64,000 nt of DNA from Camellia lanceoleosa. Taxonomy: Eukaryota > Streptophyta > Magnoliopsida > Ericales > Theaceae. The translations under genes and the position numbers were made by a program. The notes under the pieces were generated by a model that saw only the letters and a list, made by a program, of their open reading frames with translations, was not told the DNA's origin and did no database searches. Each line of letters starts with the position of its first letter. The first letter of the stretch is position 1. This document shows positions 22,094 through 35,190 of the stretch, one piece after another. The stretch is from the NCBI GenBank assembly GCA_025200525.1, contig CM045763.1:59413530-59477529 (forward strand). Reading direction: 5' to 3'.

Positions 22094-24553
22094 GTATGTT
22101 CTCGATGACTTATTCAATCGTTTTTTTCTTTTCCTTTTTTGTTTTGCGTTGATTTGTATGAATCTGCAAGTGGGTATTGTTCTTCTTTTTATGATAATTA
22201 TTTTTCTGTATGGATATGCTTGTTTTTGTGGATGATCGTCGTCTGAGTGGTGGATTGCCCTGACTGATGTGGGTCTGATTTGTATTAGTTGAATATTATG
22301 AAAGCTTTCAACTTCATCTTTGTTTTCTTTAGTAAATTTCATGATGATAAGATTTTAACTATATGCATCTTTGACCATGTTTGGATTAGTGTTTAGGTTA
22401 GATTATATTGTATGGATAGTTACTGTATTTTGGGTTTCTTGAGCTTCTGTTCTTGATGACATTGAAATAGTGGGTGATTTGTTGTCTACCATATTGAAGG
22501 CCAATGAAAGGTTTTTACTTATGATATATCTAGAGGGAATTGTGCATAGATGATTGGACCGTATGTAGTTTTTGTTTTGTTTCACTTTGATGTTTTTGAT
22601 TTATAATGTATCATCTTTTTCAATGCAACTATAGCGAATGATAAAGTATTCTACAATTATATGATAAATTTTAAGGCACATTTCTTTGACACAGCTTTGG
22701 TTGCTTTATATAAGCTTATATTGTATTTCATTGGAATCAGGATTTCATGTTTGGGGGAGGGCAAAATATGAATAAAGAATTTTCATGTTTGTATAACTTT
22801 TGTTTCTGTTTCAATTGACTACTTATTGATATGGAAGAGAATGATTGAGGCTATGACAATATTATGTTTGTGATTTTACAAGGATCTTATCTTTTTGCTT
22901 GAAAAGAAGGTTTTCACTCATATGCTCTGGAGAGTGGAGTTTACATGCAAATCAAATTTCTATGAAAAAAAATTTGGTGAGATTTTAATCATGTAAAATA
23001 TTCATGAATGACATAAGGTGCCATTTCATCTCAATATAGCTTATCTGCAGTTCTATGAATTGAATACTTTTTAGCTGGTCTTCCTTGACATTAATTGCAA
23101 TATGATCATCCATCACTTGCAATGTTCAATAACTTTATATGACTGCTTTGGGAAATTGATTCTTAAAGTAATACATAATTTTGCATTCTCTATCGACTTC
23201 TACAATAATGGGTTTAATTACTCATAGCTTGAATCAACTAGTATGGAACTAGAGATGATCAGCATGGGAGCAAGGAACAAAATTCATTTTGTTTCTATCA
23301 AAATGGTTGAAACATTTGTGTTTCCTTACAAATTGATATGAAACGTTAGTAGAAAATCGAAGTTATAGAGTTTTCACTGAAGCATATTGAAAACTCACTG
23401 GTATTTATCCAAAACAAAATTTATATTGAAACTCACTGACACACTATAAAATATTATGGAACAATGAATCATTTAAACAACTATTAGAAATATCTAACAT
23501 GAATTATTTCAAATTGCTGTTTTTGTTAAAAGAAAAGATAGCAAATTTTTATAATTATTTTTTTTAGAATCCAAGAAAATAGAAAGTAGAAGGTGAGAGA
23601 TATATGAAGAGAAAACCGATATGGCTAAGTCATTTATTTAGTAATAATTGTTTTTATTATTATAAAAAGGTTTTTACATAAATATTATCACTATTAACTT
23701 TCTTTGTTCTCGCCCTACCCCTACTCCTACTAGTAGAATCTAGAATTCTTATGTTTTATTTTATAATGGCAACCCCCTTCTCCAATTAACTCTTTAAACC
23801 TTTTGTTTATGAGTTTCTAATACTCGTTGACCTTTATTGAACCTTAATTTATTGTGCATGACAACATTGATTTGTTTGACATAAATTTAATAATTTTTGT
23901 TTCGCATTGAATTTGCTTCCAAATTATACTGCTTTAGTTTTTGTTTCCAAATATTTTTGTTTTATTTATAGAAGAAAAAAAAAAAATCATTTCCTTACGT
24001 TTTCAAAACATCTACGAGATGTTTAAGTTTCCAAGCTAACTGAAATGAGATTTGATCCTTGCATAGAGATGGTGTGACATCATGTTATTAAATAGCGGTA
24101 TTGGGGTATGTAGTTGTATCGGAGATATGGTAAACTATCAGTTGTTATCGGACAATTTCGACCAATATATTAGTAAATAACTATATTGCAATTTAGAAGT
24201 CCAAAATTCTGATGCGTGTGTGACATATTATAATTCAGTGATATAGACTCCTTTACCAATTCGTTTCATTTTAACTGTGAAGCATTACCTTATGAATGAT
24301 GAAATGCTTCATAGAATCATATATTAATATTACGTCCAATAGAAGATAGATTATTGGCTAAATTTGGAAATCAAAGGTCCCATTGATTGATACAATAGTA
24401 TTGAAAAGTTTCAAATTTAAATGGTTTGCTTGAGATAGTTTGTTTCTCTTTTCATTCTTAATGTTCATATTTTTTTGTTAATTCAAAACTTCTAGGTTTA
24501 AATCATTCAAGGTTCTTTGTGGTTGGCGGAGAAAAGAAAAGTTATCTTCTTGC

Positions 24554-24577
24554 ATGGGAAAAGGATGTCAGATTTGA
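24554..24577 (+). promoter_or_regulatory. Upstream ORF overlapping the kinase start codon
   Basis: A seven-codon ORF (MGKGCQI) starts 11 nt before the kinase ATG in another frame and stops at 24575-24577, overlapping the main start. If this ATG is used it would lower kinase translation. Whether ribosomes use it is unknown. Confidence 0.4.
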
Positions 24578-27500
24578 GAAGTGGAGTTCGTAGATCCAAT
24601 AGGGTAAAAAATATTCAGGAAAATCCGGCTGTTTTAGTTCCAACTCCTCGTGGCATTGGAAGAGGTATTGGATCCAAAGCTGCAGTCCTGAAATCAACTC
24701 CCTGTTGTCCAGTCAACCAAGCAAATCCTAGTATAAGGCCAAAGCTGGTTGGTAGAGGCAGAGGGCGTAGAGCGATGAATCAAGATAAGAACGCTGAGCT
24801 TTTTGGTGCTGGCATTGGTGGCCGGGGACGCACAGATTTGGATGCAGCAGTGAGAGAAGTGGCTGCTATTCCTGATGAGTTGGCAGTAGAGAGAAATGCA
24901 GAAAAAATGGCTGCTGTTGAAGAGGAAGGAAGCACGAGTCCACTTCCTGAAAGGGTATGATTCAAATTGTTTTATTGTAATATCTAGCATTAGCTTTTCT
25001 TTTTTACCTTATCTTACTCTATTTAATTTATACTTACTGATATTTTTTACTTTAATTTGGCTTATTTATATATCTTATTTTTAGTGCACTTCCTTCATCT
25101 TTCTGCACTTTGTTGCCATGTTTATTAGCATATATGAGAAGCACGATGTATAGCAAATAAATCATGACAAAGTTACCAGTTGGCTTTACTAAGTGCTATG
25201 TTATAAGGACTTGGGTAGGGGTGTCAGGTGGAGGTATTTTGTCCAAGTGTCTGATCATCTAATTTTGCATCCAAGGACACGGAAGACAACAAACATTTAT
25301 GTCTTAATATTTTTCTTTTATTTTATAGGATAGAATAGTGTTTACAAGGTGACATAAAGCACTTTGTAGAAATCTTCACGTTGCCATGTGTCATGGACAA
25401 GTAGACAATGACGGGTGCACGGGGTGGAACTACATGTGGACCAAGGGGTGGTTGCCCTCCGGTGTTTGCAAAAACCTTATATATGCACTATCATGCAGCA
25501 GTTAGCAAGCCATTTTTACCTACATGGTCCTCTTCCCATTAACGATCCCGCTTTGCATGTGCTTAACCCCTTTCTATGGTGGTCCCCTCCTTTCCATGTT
25601 TCCGATAATGACATTGAAGGTTGATTTGTCCCTTGACAATACTTGACAATTCTTTCATATAAATCATTCTGGTTTTTTGCGTCCAACTAACCACCTCTGA
25701 TAACTTAAGCCTGCCCCCCTACTCTTTTTTATTTTCCTGGTGCATCTTCTCCATCTAACAATGTAATATTGTCCAGCAATCTGATGTCAACCCTACCAAA
25801 AACCTTCAAATTCTAAGTCTTCAAAACTTTCTTTAAGAGCTTTTACCTTGCCAAACGGAAGGTAGGATTGCCATTTGTTGTCTCACTATCCCACCACCCC
25901 TTACACCATATCCACAAAGCCCAACTCCTCAACTACATATTTTCAAAGCGAAATGGGATATACTCCCCAACCGGGGCCGCACCCACAATTGAGAAGCAGA
26001 ACATGACTAGTGGCCAAGGTAAACATGGCTGCACAACTGTAGGGAAATGGTCCTCCCAATCAGAAGAGATCAAAAACCTATCCAGTCTAGACATAGAAGG
26101 CGAGTAGACTTAGACCATTTAAATTTGTCCCCTTCTAGTGGTAAGTCCTTCAACTGCTCTGCTACAATGATGTAGAGAATTTCAGCATAGCCCTCATTAT
26201 CGGTTCACTGATTGGGTTGGAGATTTAGGAAAGGGGAAAAACAAATATGGAAAGCAACTCCTATGGCAGTCATTTTGTCTATTTGGAAATTCAGTAATAA
26301 TTGTGTATTCAATAACAAGTACACAAGCATTGAAGAGCTGTGTGATCTCATTAAAGTGTGCATCTTGCAATTGCCCATGAAGCTGAACAAATAATCCACA
26401 CTTTGGTCGTCAAAGAAGTTTTCCTTTCCAATCATATAAATAAAAAGACAACTGACTTTAGACCAAAATGTCATTTCCTCTGCTTTGATTATGCATCATG
26501 AATGCTTCTAAAAGCAATCTCTTAACTTTGGCTTATGCTTCTTGCCCACAACAAGAAAGGGGGCGTGATTCCATCACTTAGAAAATGTGTATTTTTTAGC
26601 CATACACATTGAGGTCCCATTCCATTTTAACCCACAAAAATGATACCTATCATAAACAAGTTTTATTATCGATATCATTAATTTGTAAAGAGTGCATCCA
26701 ATTTTATCTCAACAAGTAAATTACATGGGTTGAAAGGAATTTTCTTAGATTAAGGCTCCACCAATTTTCATATGATCCAAAAGTGTGACACCATGTGATT
26801 TGTGCACTCTATTTTCAATAGCTGAATTCAACAACTGGAATTGAAGTCTATTAAAGAAGGGGCTTGGTTGTAACCCTAATCTAGCAGTTCACCTTTCCAA
26901 CTAACCTCTCAGCAGGAATAATAACATTGAAATCACCCTATGGTCATCCCGAGCAATTCCAACTTGCCTTCACTGTTGACAACTCAGCCCACATAAATCT
27001 TCTATCTTCCTCATCTTGGTGTTCAAAAACACCTGAAAAGGTCCACTGAGAGCCATCCTCTATGCTTGTAAACAAATAAGAAACAGACATCCTCCTTGAT
27101 CAAACCCATGTCCCACAACATTAGAATACCACCTGCAGTCTCCACTGCCCCAAGAAAAGCTCAGTCCTCCCATACGCCACCCCACAAACTCCTTACCACT
27201 TTCCTATCTATATATTCCATCTTCATCTCTTGAAAACAAATAGCAAAGCGGAACCACGGAAGCGTTCCATCTATGAACAACCAATCTTTTATCCAGGTGA
27301 CCCCTCACATTCCAAGAAATTAATTTGAACTGCATAAGGGTGTTTTTGGGTATATTTTGTATTTGATAAAAGTTGATGTGATTCAATTGCCGGAGAGCAC
27401 ATTAGACTACTTCTACACGACATCTTTGGGTTTTGCTTTTGTTTGTAGTTGTGATTTATGTCTCTGTCATGGTATCGAGTTATATGATAACCCTATTCAA

Positions 27501-30500
27501 GTTGCCACGAACTTATGTTAATTTGTTGGTAATGTTTATGAGATCTGCATTGAAGTCTAACAGTTTCCCAAGTGTCTAACTGAACAAATTGGAAACTTCT
27601 CTCTCTCTCTCCTTTCATCTGTATATACACTTTTAGAGTACATCTGAAAGTCAGAGGTGTATGATTAAATTTTAGTTTTCACTATCTTATTTCCACTCTG
27701 TGGCTTGATTTATATAGAGTTGAAGAGGTCTTTGTTCATGTATTACGCTAGAAATGTTTCTGAGTTGAATCCTGTGAGTCCAAATGTCTGTATCTTTGTG
27801 CTGGGCAGCCTAAGCTACTACGATGAATTTCCAGCCACTACTCATTTTTATGCAACTATTGGGTTCAATGTTCTCATTCAATATTTGAAGCCTGTCTATG
27901 TGAAGATGGGTAAATATTTTCTGAGAAACCAACTGGGTTCCATGTGAGATAATTAATAATTTCGTGATAGTAATTGTACACAACTGTTTAGAAAAAATCT
28001 GATTTTTATTAAGTACATAGATTTTAGATAGAGATGTTATTACATATACTTCTATGGGTAAATGGTATACAGGCGGCCATATAATACTACTAAATAGAAA
28101 AAGTATGATTCTATGATCCATGAAAACTATATTTTTTCATGTATGACATGTTTTCATGTTCATGATAAAACTTGTGAGCAATATGGACTAGATCTATAAC
28201 TATAATTAGAAAGATTTTTTTTTTATTTTCTAGAATGGGTATATGGTGTAGTTCTAAGAGAAGGTCTTGTGCAAGAAGGTACATAATTGTAAAGAAGAAA
28301 AAGCAAAAAGTTTACTAGTGGAATATTGAGGATATATTTTTAGAAATTGATAAACCTTTTCTCCCATGATTATCAAATTTTAGATGGTTGTTTGTGTTGA
28401 TTGTTTCACTTCAGGTACAGCTTGGCAATTCCCCTATTTACAAGTTAGAGAGAAAGCTGGGAAAAGGGGATTTTGGGCAAGTTTATGTCGGAAGAAGGGT
28501 GACAGGTGGCTCAGGGTGCACTGGCTCGGATGCTGTTGAGGTATGTTTTTTCTTCTCATGGGTCTGTTGGATATCTGGACAATTTCTTTGGAATTTATTC
28601 TGTCAGTAATGATGGTCTCCCTTTTTCTTTGTTCTTTTCTTTGTTATGGGTGGGGGGTTGGCAATAGGTTGCTTTGAAACTTGAGCATCGAAAGAGTAAA
28701 GGATGCAGTTATGGTCCTCCTTCTGAGTGGCAAGTTTACAGGTATGCAAGATTCATCTGCATTGTCAATCAAACTTCATTTTTCATGCCTTATTATTTGA
28801 GAATGACTGGTTTAAAAATCTTATGGTTTGATTTTCATCTCTTCATGAAGCACTCTTAATGGTTGTTATGGAATTCCTTTGGTCCATTACAAAGGTCGCC
28901 AAGGAGACTATTATATCCTTGTGAGTTTTCTTACATCTTTCTTTCCCAAGTCTGTGGTTGGATTTTTATATGTATATATATTTTTTTACTTATTACCACT
29001 GTTATGGAAATCATTCCTGATAACATTTGTTATATTGGGTTTTATGAAAGCCAGGTTATGGATAAGCTCGGACCAAGTTTATGGGATGTTTGGAACTCTA
29101 ACAAGGAAATGTATAAAAATAAATGTCTTTCCTCATAATTTTGTGTTTGTGTGTTAATTTTTGTTGTTTCTTATTGTTTTTTTTTCTCTTTGTACAGGTT
29201 GTCTGAAGAGATGGTTTCTTGTATAGCAGTAGAGGCAATATCAATCCTACAGCAGCTTCACTTTAAGGGGTACTTATTTCTCTTTCTTTTATGAATATTA
29301 CATATACATGTATTCCAGACATATTCACAGATTTTTTCTCAGTTTTGTGCATGGAGATGTAAAGCCAGAAAACTTTTTGCTTGGTCAGCCTGGAACTCCT
29401 GATGCAAACAAGTTGTACTTGATTGATCTTGGTTTGGGTATGTCTTTTTTTTAGAAATAAGTTTCAGATACACTCGTTTCATGAAATTGAAACATGCTTT
29501 TGTAGTTTTGTGGTTTTAAATTTGGAGTTTAAGTTTTAACTGGTGTCCTCCTCAGCTTCAAGATGGAAGGATTCATCTTCCGGTCGTCATGTTGATTATG
29601 ACCAAAAGCCTGATGTTTTCAGGTAACTCTCTTCCCTCCCCCCTTTTTCTGTCTGTGGAAGCTTGTGTTTTTGAGATAGTTCCAAATAAGTGCCTCCCCA
29701 TTAGTGAGTGGAGGTGGAAGTTCCTCATAGAAACAATACTTCATTTAAGTAATTCTCCAAAATGGAAGAAATATTCCTCATTTCTATTTATCTTAATTTT
29801 TGGGTTCCTTTTTTGGGGAGTTAGTTTATAGAATTGGCCTGCATAACTTGCCTCATAAGTTTCTTGTTAAGCTTTACTCGGTCTTTTAGCAAGGAAAGTG
29901 ATTTTATACCATCATAAATGACATGTCAGAGAATGACATGTACTTATTTCCCTGATCTATGTGTTGACAGGGGGACAGTACGTTATGCGAGCGTACATGC
30001 TCATTTGGGTAGGACAGGAAGCAGAAGAGATGACCTTGAATCCCTAGCTTATACTTTAACATTCCTCCTTAGAGGGAAGCTTCCATGGCAAGGTTTCGTT
30101 GTAAGTTCATTTCTGGTTTTACCGTGCACTGCCATATGCAACTTTATCTCTCAGACTTTTTGTTTTTTGCTTTGACTACAATCTATGGTATATTCTTGGG
30201 CTGCAGGGCGAGAACAAAGGATTCCTTGTTTGTAAAAAGAAGATGGGTACTCCCCCTGAAATGCTTTGTTCCTTATGTCCTCCCCCTTTTCAACAATTTC
30301 TTGAGATGGTGACCAATATGAAATTTGATGAAGAACCCAATTACTCGAAGCTTATTTCACTTTTTCATGACAGCATAAATTCCAATGCGTCACTACGACC
30401 CATCAGAATAGATGGAGCCTTGAAGGTTGTTGGTTGTAGATTTACGTCAATTAAGCAATCGTCTAAAGTTCGTGTATTGTTGTTTCTAAATATTTGTTGT

Positions 30501-33500
30501 TAAACATGTCATGTATTATAGGTGGGTCAGAAAAGGGGGAGATTGCTTGTGGATTTGGAAGATGGTGCGCAGCCTCGCAAAAAAGTTCGATTAGGTACTC
30601 CAGCTACTCAGTGGATCTCAATCTATAGTTCTAGGTCACCAATGAAACAGAGGTATAGCTGGGCAAAACATATTTCTTTTCTTTAATTTTTTGCTATAGA
30701 AAATTTTCTCTCTTAATTTTTTTTCTTCATCTGTTACGAATTTGACATAGCTTTTAATAGTCAAACCATGGGCCATTATGGGTAACCATGTTCCTCTCCA
30801 TTGTCATGTATGGATTCTCTTAGGCTTGGAAATTTTATCTTAGCATGTCTGGTTTATTTGAGGCTAAACTACCTTTGATTGGAACTGTCATTTATTTATG
30901 AAAGAGTACTCAAATAGGGAGTCAATAAACGTGTTGTAATACTTTTTGTTTTCTTCTCGTAATTCTCTCCTCTAGGCCACCATCACTTTGGCACGGGAAA
31001 ATAGCCTTGTGCAATGGAATCTTATGAGCAATCTTTGACGGGGCAAAAGCAGTGTTTTTAGCTGTTGTCCATAGATATTTGTTTTACACGTATGCTGCTT
31101 TTGGTTCACTAGAATGAAAGTGAAATGGAATGGAATGACCATCCCCTTTTAATGGTGAACAATAATTTCATTTGCAATGTATTTTCCATCATTTTTTTTT
31201 AGGGAACCAAACTTGAGAATGGGCATTCTAATGGAATGATCGATCCATTCCACATTCATTCCAATGAACCAAACACTACCTTCTTGTGTGTGGGACTCTT
31301 GCTCTCTTAGTTGAAAAGTAATGAGAACTCTTGACTGCAGATATCACTACAATGTAATGGATTCTAGACTCCACCAGCATGCAGAGAAAGGAAAGGAAGA
31401 TGGTTTGTACATTAGCTGTGTAGCTTCTTCAGGAAATCTGTGGGCAGTTATTATGGATGCAGGGACAGGTTTTACATCCCAAGTCTATGCACTCTCACCC
31501 GCTTTTCTTGCACAAGGTATGCATTATATTCCTTACCATTAGTTCTAAAGGTTCATTAATCAAATTATCCATTGCCTCTTGAAGTCTATTCTTTCTAAAT
31601 TCTTCATCAGGAGTGGATTTTGGAGCAGTGGGACAAGAACTATTACATCACTTCACTTGCTGGTGCATCCAATGGCAGTGCCTTGGTGGTTATGTCCAAG
31701 GGTGAGTGAAAAATTTCTGTTTGGTATTCACTTTTTGATGAATTTTTTTATGGCAATGAAATCCAATATGAGAAATTTCACAGTATAAATGACAAACTTG
31801 CACATTTTAATGATATTATATTTCATGATAAGCTACTTCCTAAAAGAAAATTAGTATCGATTCTAGAGATGCCTCAACACATTTTGATGAAATGATTTAC
31901 GCACGACCCGTATTGTAAGCATGTGTTGTATATACTGTGTTTTCTTTCCTGTTCCATGTGCCAAAATGGTCAGTTAAAGTTGTTTAACAAATGATTGATT
32001 CTTTATACTCTGGATTTACGTTATCCTGGAGTCATTAAGCCACTACTATGGCATTACTACTAAGTAATAAACTGATTTAAACACTTCTTATTATTATTAT
32101 TATTATTTTGTGATTGAGAATGCATTGTTAGTTTTATGGACAATGAAGCTATTTGTTTGTGTACCTATTCTTTTTTCCTTGAGATACTGACCCCAAATTT
32201 AATCAAACCATTGATCTCTGCTTAATGTTTCACCATCAACTGGCAAAAATGCTGACCCTAATTTTGAAACTCTGTTTGAGGTCCTCAAATCTTTTATTTA
32301 GCTTCCCGTCAAATTTCGATTCTTGCTGGGGTACTTTGATGATTGTACCACTGATGTTGCCTTCTTTTTCTTGCTGTTGGAAGGGACAACTTATACTCAG
32401 CAGTCATACAAAGTTAGTGATGTATTTCCTTTCAAATGGATCAATAAGAAGTGGAAAGAAGGCTTCTCTGTTACATCTATGTCCACTGCTGGTAGCAGAT
32501 GGGGCATTGTAATGTCCCGAAATGCTGGTTATTCTAATCAGGTACTCCATTTCCTGTTCTGTTGCACTGTAAGTCTGAAATCCAATCAGTCTGTTTGGAT
32601 GGGGTGATTTGGTGAGAAATGATAAGTGATTCTCTTTCTCATGTGTGGTTTATAAATTAGGTGAGAAATGATGAGAAAAAGAACTCTTATTCTGCCTGTT
32701 TCATTTATGACCAAAATTGATGAGATTTAGTGAGAAACAGGCTCGTTGGGTATAAAATTTTCATAATACAGAGATTGCCCGTTAAAAAACAAATGAAGAT
32801 TAAGAAATTTCACTCATATCCTTTCTCACATGCTTTGATTTCTTACTCATCAATAGTGAGAAAACACGATCATTACTTTTTTTTTTCTTGCCCAGGCGAG
32901 AAACCACAATAATTTCTTTTCATGTCTCACCTCTCATGCCAAACAGACTGTAGTTTTGAAGAATCTATTATATCTTTTTTACTCTCTTTGCAGGTTGTCG
33001 AGCTTGATTTCCTTTATCCAAGTGAAGGAATTCATAGAAGGTGGGAGAATGGATATCGAATTACATCAACTGCTGCAACAGCAGATCAAGCTGCATTTGT
33101 ACTGAGTACATCCAAGAGGAGATTACAAGATGTGACACAAGAAACTTTATGACATCAGTCTTTGCCAGCACCCATGTTAAGGTACCTTGAATTAATATGA
33201 TTTTGTTTCCCTCGGAGTTAGAACTGCAGAACTACATGGTTCTTTTTTCCTCCCTTACTACCAACCCCCCATCTCCCTAGTTCCAAAAAATATGATGAAT
33301 GAAAAATGCTGGATAAAACCCTGAGAAAACCCATTCATTAGAATTTATTGTACTTTTCCTAAAGAAATTCACACAAAAAAAGAAAAAGATACACAACACA
33401 ATTCACCTACCAATCCATGTTCTGTGATTAAAAAAAAAAAAAAAAACCTGAAACATGTTGCACTTTTTAAAACACTAAAACTCAATTTTCTTTTTATATC

Positions 33501-34083
33501 AATCATAGTGTTTTACTTTTTGCTAGACATTATCATGATAATAACTGAGAAAATTATGATATGAAAGTATTGTGGCAAAAAGAAGGCAATGGCCACAAAG
33601 CATCCAGGGACGAGTTTGCAATCAATTTACTTTCTTGTACCTGTACATGGTTAAACATTTCAAACATGCTTCTGCTACTAACTGGAGAATTTTATCATTT
33701 TAAAGGAAACAACTGTTTATTATCTATTATGAAACAAAGGTGAACTCTTCTTTTATTTAAACTATGCTCGCAGATTCTAACTTTTAATTAAGCAATTTTA
33801 TGCTTTATGAAGTTCTCTGACTATGAATTTTCAGTTGGGAATTGACTATAATGTAATGGAAAGGATCATTCAATCATTTTCACAATTAGACCCCCCATGT
33901 GTACACATTTAATTTAGGCAGTATCAAACGTGTTTTGTAGGGTTATTTATAGTATAGTTTAATTATGTTGATGACTTGTTTGACTGTCATGGCACGTAGT
34001 AACACTTGCTTTTGCTTTAACAGGAAAAATGGTCAAAGAATTTATATATTGCATCCATCTGCTATGGGAGAACAGCATCTTGA
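24565..34083 (+). CDS. MUT9-like/photoregulatory casein-kinase-I-type kinase; C-terminus disrupted
   Basis: Coding exons: 24565-24954, 28415-28540, 28668-28741, 28851-28920, 29055-29110, 29198-29269, 29343-29437, 29556-29622, 29971-30100, 30207-30425, 30522-30652, 31341-31516, 31611-31701, 32384-32541, 32994-33181, 34024-34083. The family design is about 700 residues: basic N-terminus ([13 protein letters not shown]), then a casein-kinase-I-like domain with the glycine loop LGKGDFGQ (145-152), VALK Lys176, HGDVKPEN (266-273) and DLG (291-293), then the plant-specific C-terminal module ([30 protein letters not shown]). Known relatives (MLK/PPK) are nuclear and phosphorylate histone H3 and light-signalling proteins. 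Exon 31341-31516 has one extra base (CTTGCACAAG), giving a stop at 32415-32417. Exon 32994-33181 is one base short with a TGA at 33150-33152. As read, the product is about 576 residues with an intact kinase domain. Sequence error, alternative splicing or pseudogenisation are all possible. The first ATG was preferred over an upstream non-ATG extension. Confidence 0.92.
26190..26400 (+). mobile_element. LINE ORF2 C-terminal fragment
   Basis: The plus-strand reading contains [20 protein letters not shown] followed by NCVFNNK and [10 protein letters not shown], resembling the zf-RVT region at the C-terminus of plant LINE-1 ORF2 (W..P.AI.WSIWK.RN...F). It ends shortly after. Short, degraded and non-functional. 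Confidence 0.6.
26860..27345 (-). mobile_element. LINE ORF2 endonuclease fragment
   Basis: The minus-strand reading from 27340 starts [20 protein letters not shown], the N-terminal signature of plant LINE-1 apurinic-type endonuclease (I.WNVRG). It continues, with frame slips, through a C.QE.K-like segment and GGILMLWD. It lies antisense to the kinase gene. The opposite orientation to the 26190 fragment means two separate insertions or an inversion. Confidence 0.65.
31099..31275. mobile_element. MITE in a kinase intron
   Basis: Inverted ends are TTTTGGTTCACTAGAATGAA and, inward from the right, TGTTTGGTTCATTGGAATGA, followed by matching GTGRAATGGA. The family also occurs near 12318 and 43553. 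It lies in the intron 30653-31340; no target duplication could be fixed. Confidence 0.65.
32587..32950. mobile_element. MITE with CAGTCTGTTTGG ends in a kinase intron
   Basis: A perfect 12-bp inverted end, CAGTCTGTTTGG, occurs at both termini, followed by related GGTGAG words. The interior carries repeated GTGAGAAA. It occupies most of intron 32542-32993 and ends about 43 bp before the next acceptor. No target duplication is evident. Confidence 0.7.
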
Positions 34084-35190
34084 AGTCTGAGAAATGAAAA
34101 GAAGAAACTCAACTAAGTGTGGTATGTTAACTCCTCTTGTCTGTCAAACCTTCAATTGTCTTTCTGTATTAATATCAAAATAGCTGATGATAAGTTTTAA
34201 AGCCACATCGATTTTGTATTTTTCCCCCTTCTAGTTTGATGCTTAGGAGAGGTGTACCTATATTTTCTACTATGAAAACATTTGATGCATTGTCAGTTAT
34301 AACGAATATGCATGAATGATTAAGATATTCATGGAATATACATGCTTTCAATTTTGGACTCTCAACTTTGACATCATGATATTTTCTAGGAAAATAATTT
34401 AGGAACAGAAATTTCATACAGCAAAGTCCACTATTCCGTACCCGATTACTTTTGAAATAATAATCCATTTTGATGAATATGCTACATTATTCCGTGCTGA
34501 ATTATTTTTTTGTTGGTATATGTTACTCTATTTTTTATTACCTCATATTTGCACAACGTACATTGTCCCTCATAAACTGGATTTACTACCAACATAGAGC
34601 AGTGTTGACAATATTTTGATTGCAACCATGAAGCACTGGTTTATTGAGAATGGCTTCAATTAAGGACTGACTGATTGGCCCACGTCTATTTTCAATTATT
34701 AGATTAACTGTAAAAAACCAATATTCTTTTTAAAACTTGTGTTATTGTCATGATTTTATTTATTTATTTTCACAATTTTAACATGCACAGGTTGGCTGTT
34801 TTTCTGGAGAAAACCCATCACCATCATTCGAGAGGAAGTGTAGAAAACTGGAATACATGTAGAGAGAGAACTTTTGCTTACAGAAATGTGTAGTTTGCTT
34901 AAAATGAGAACCCATAGAGGAGCTGGCCAATTTACCAACATTTTCTGAGTGAGTGCTACAAGGAAATTCCACCCCAAGATAAATGTTATGTTGTCTTTTA
35001 TAGCCACCACAGAATTGTATCACCATCATCAATTGTCTTTAAATTTTTTTTAATTGTCCGAGTGAAATACCGGGGGGAAAAAAAAAGCTGTTAGAGATCA
35101 TGGTCTGGGATTTTTTGCAACCAATAATGAAATTTTTTTTGTGAGCGAAAATGAAAATTTGTGTTAAATCTTTTGAAACAGTTTTGATAT
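34084..35190 (+). other. Kinase 3' UTR with an intron
   Basis: After the ancestral stop (TGA 34081-34083) the transcript probably continues to 34121 (GTGTG|GTATGT), with an intron to 34790 (GCACAG) and a last exon from 34791 to about 35180. Good donor and acceptor sites support this. An intron after the stop could target the mRNA to nonsense-mediated decay. Confidence 0.5.

Larger units (their letters stand above)
24955..28414 (+). other. 3.46-kb kinase intron with LINE debris
   Basis: This intron separates the N-terminal exon from the first kinase-domain exon (AAAGG|GTATGA, TTCAG|GTACAG). It contains fragments of LINE-1-like elements in both orientations, listed separately, plus unidentified DNA at 25100-26150 and 27400-28400. 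Confidence 0.75.

Noticed and set aside
24517..24564. N-terminal extension of the kinase frame (WLAEKRKVIFLHGKR)
   Set aside because: It has no ATG; the frame merely stays open. The ATG at 24565 gives the expected basic MSDLRSG start.
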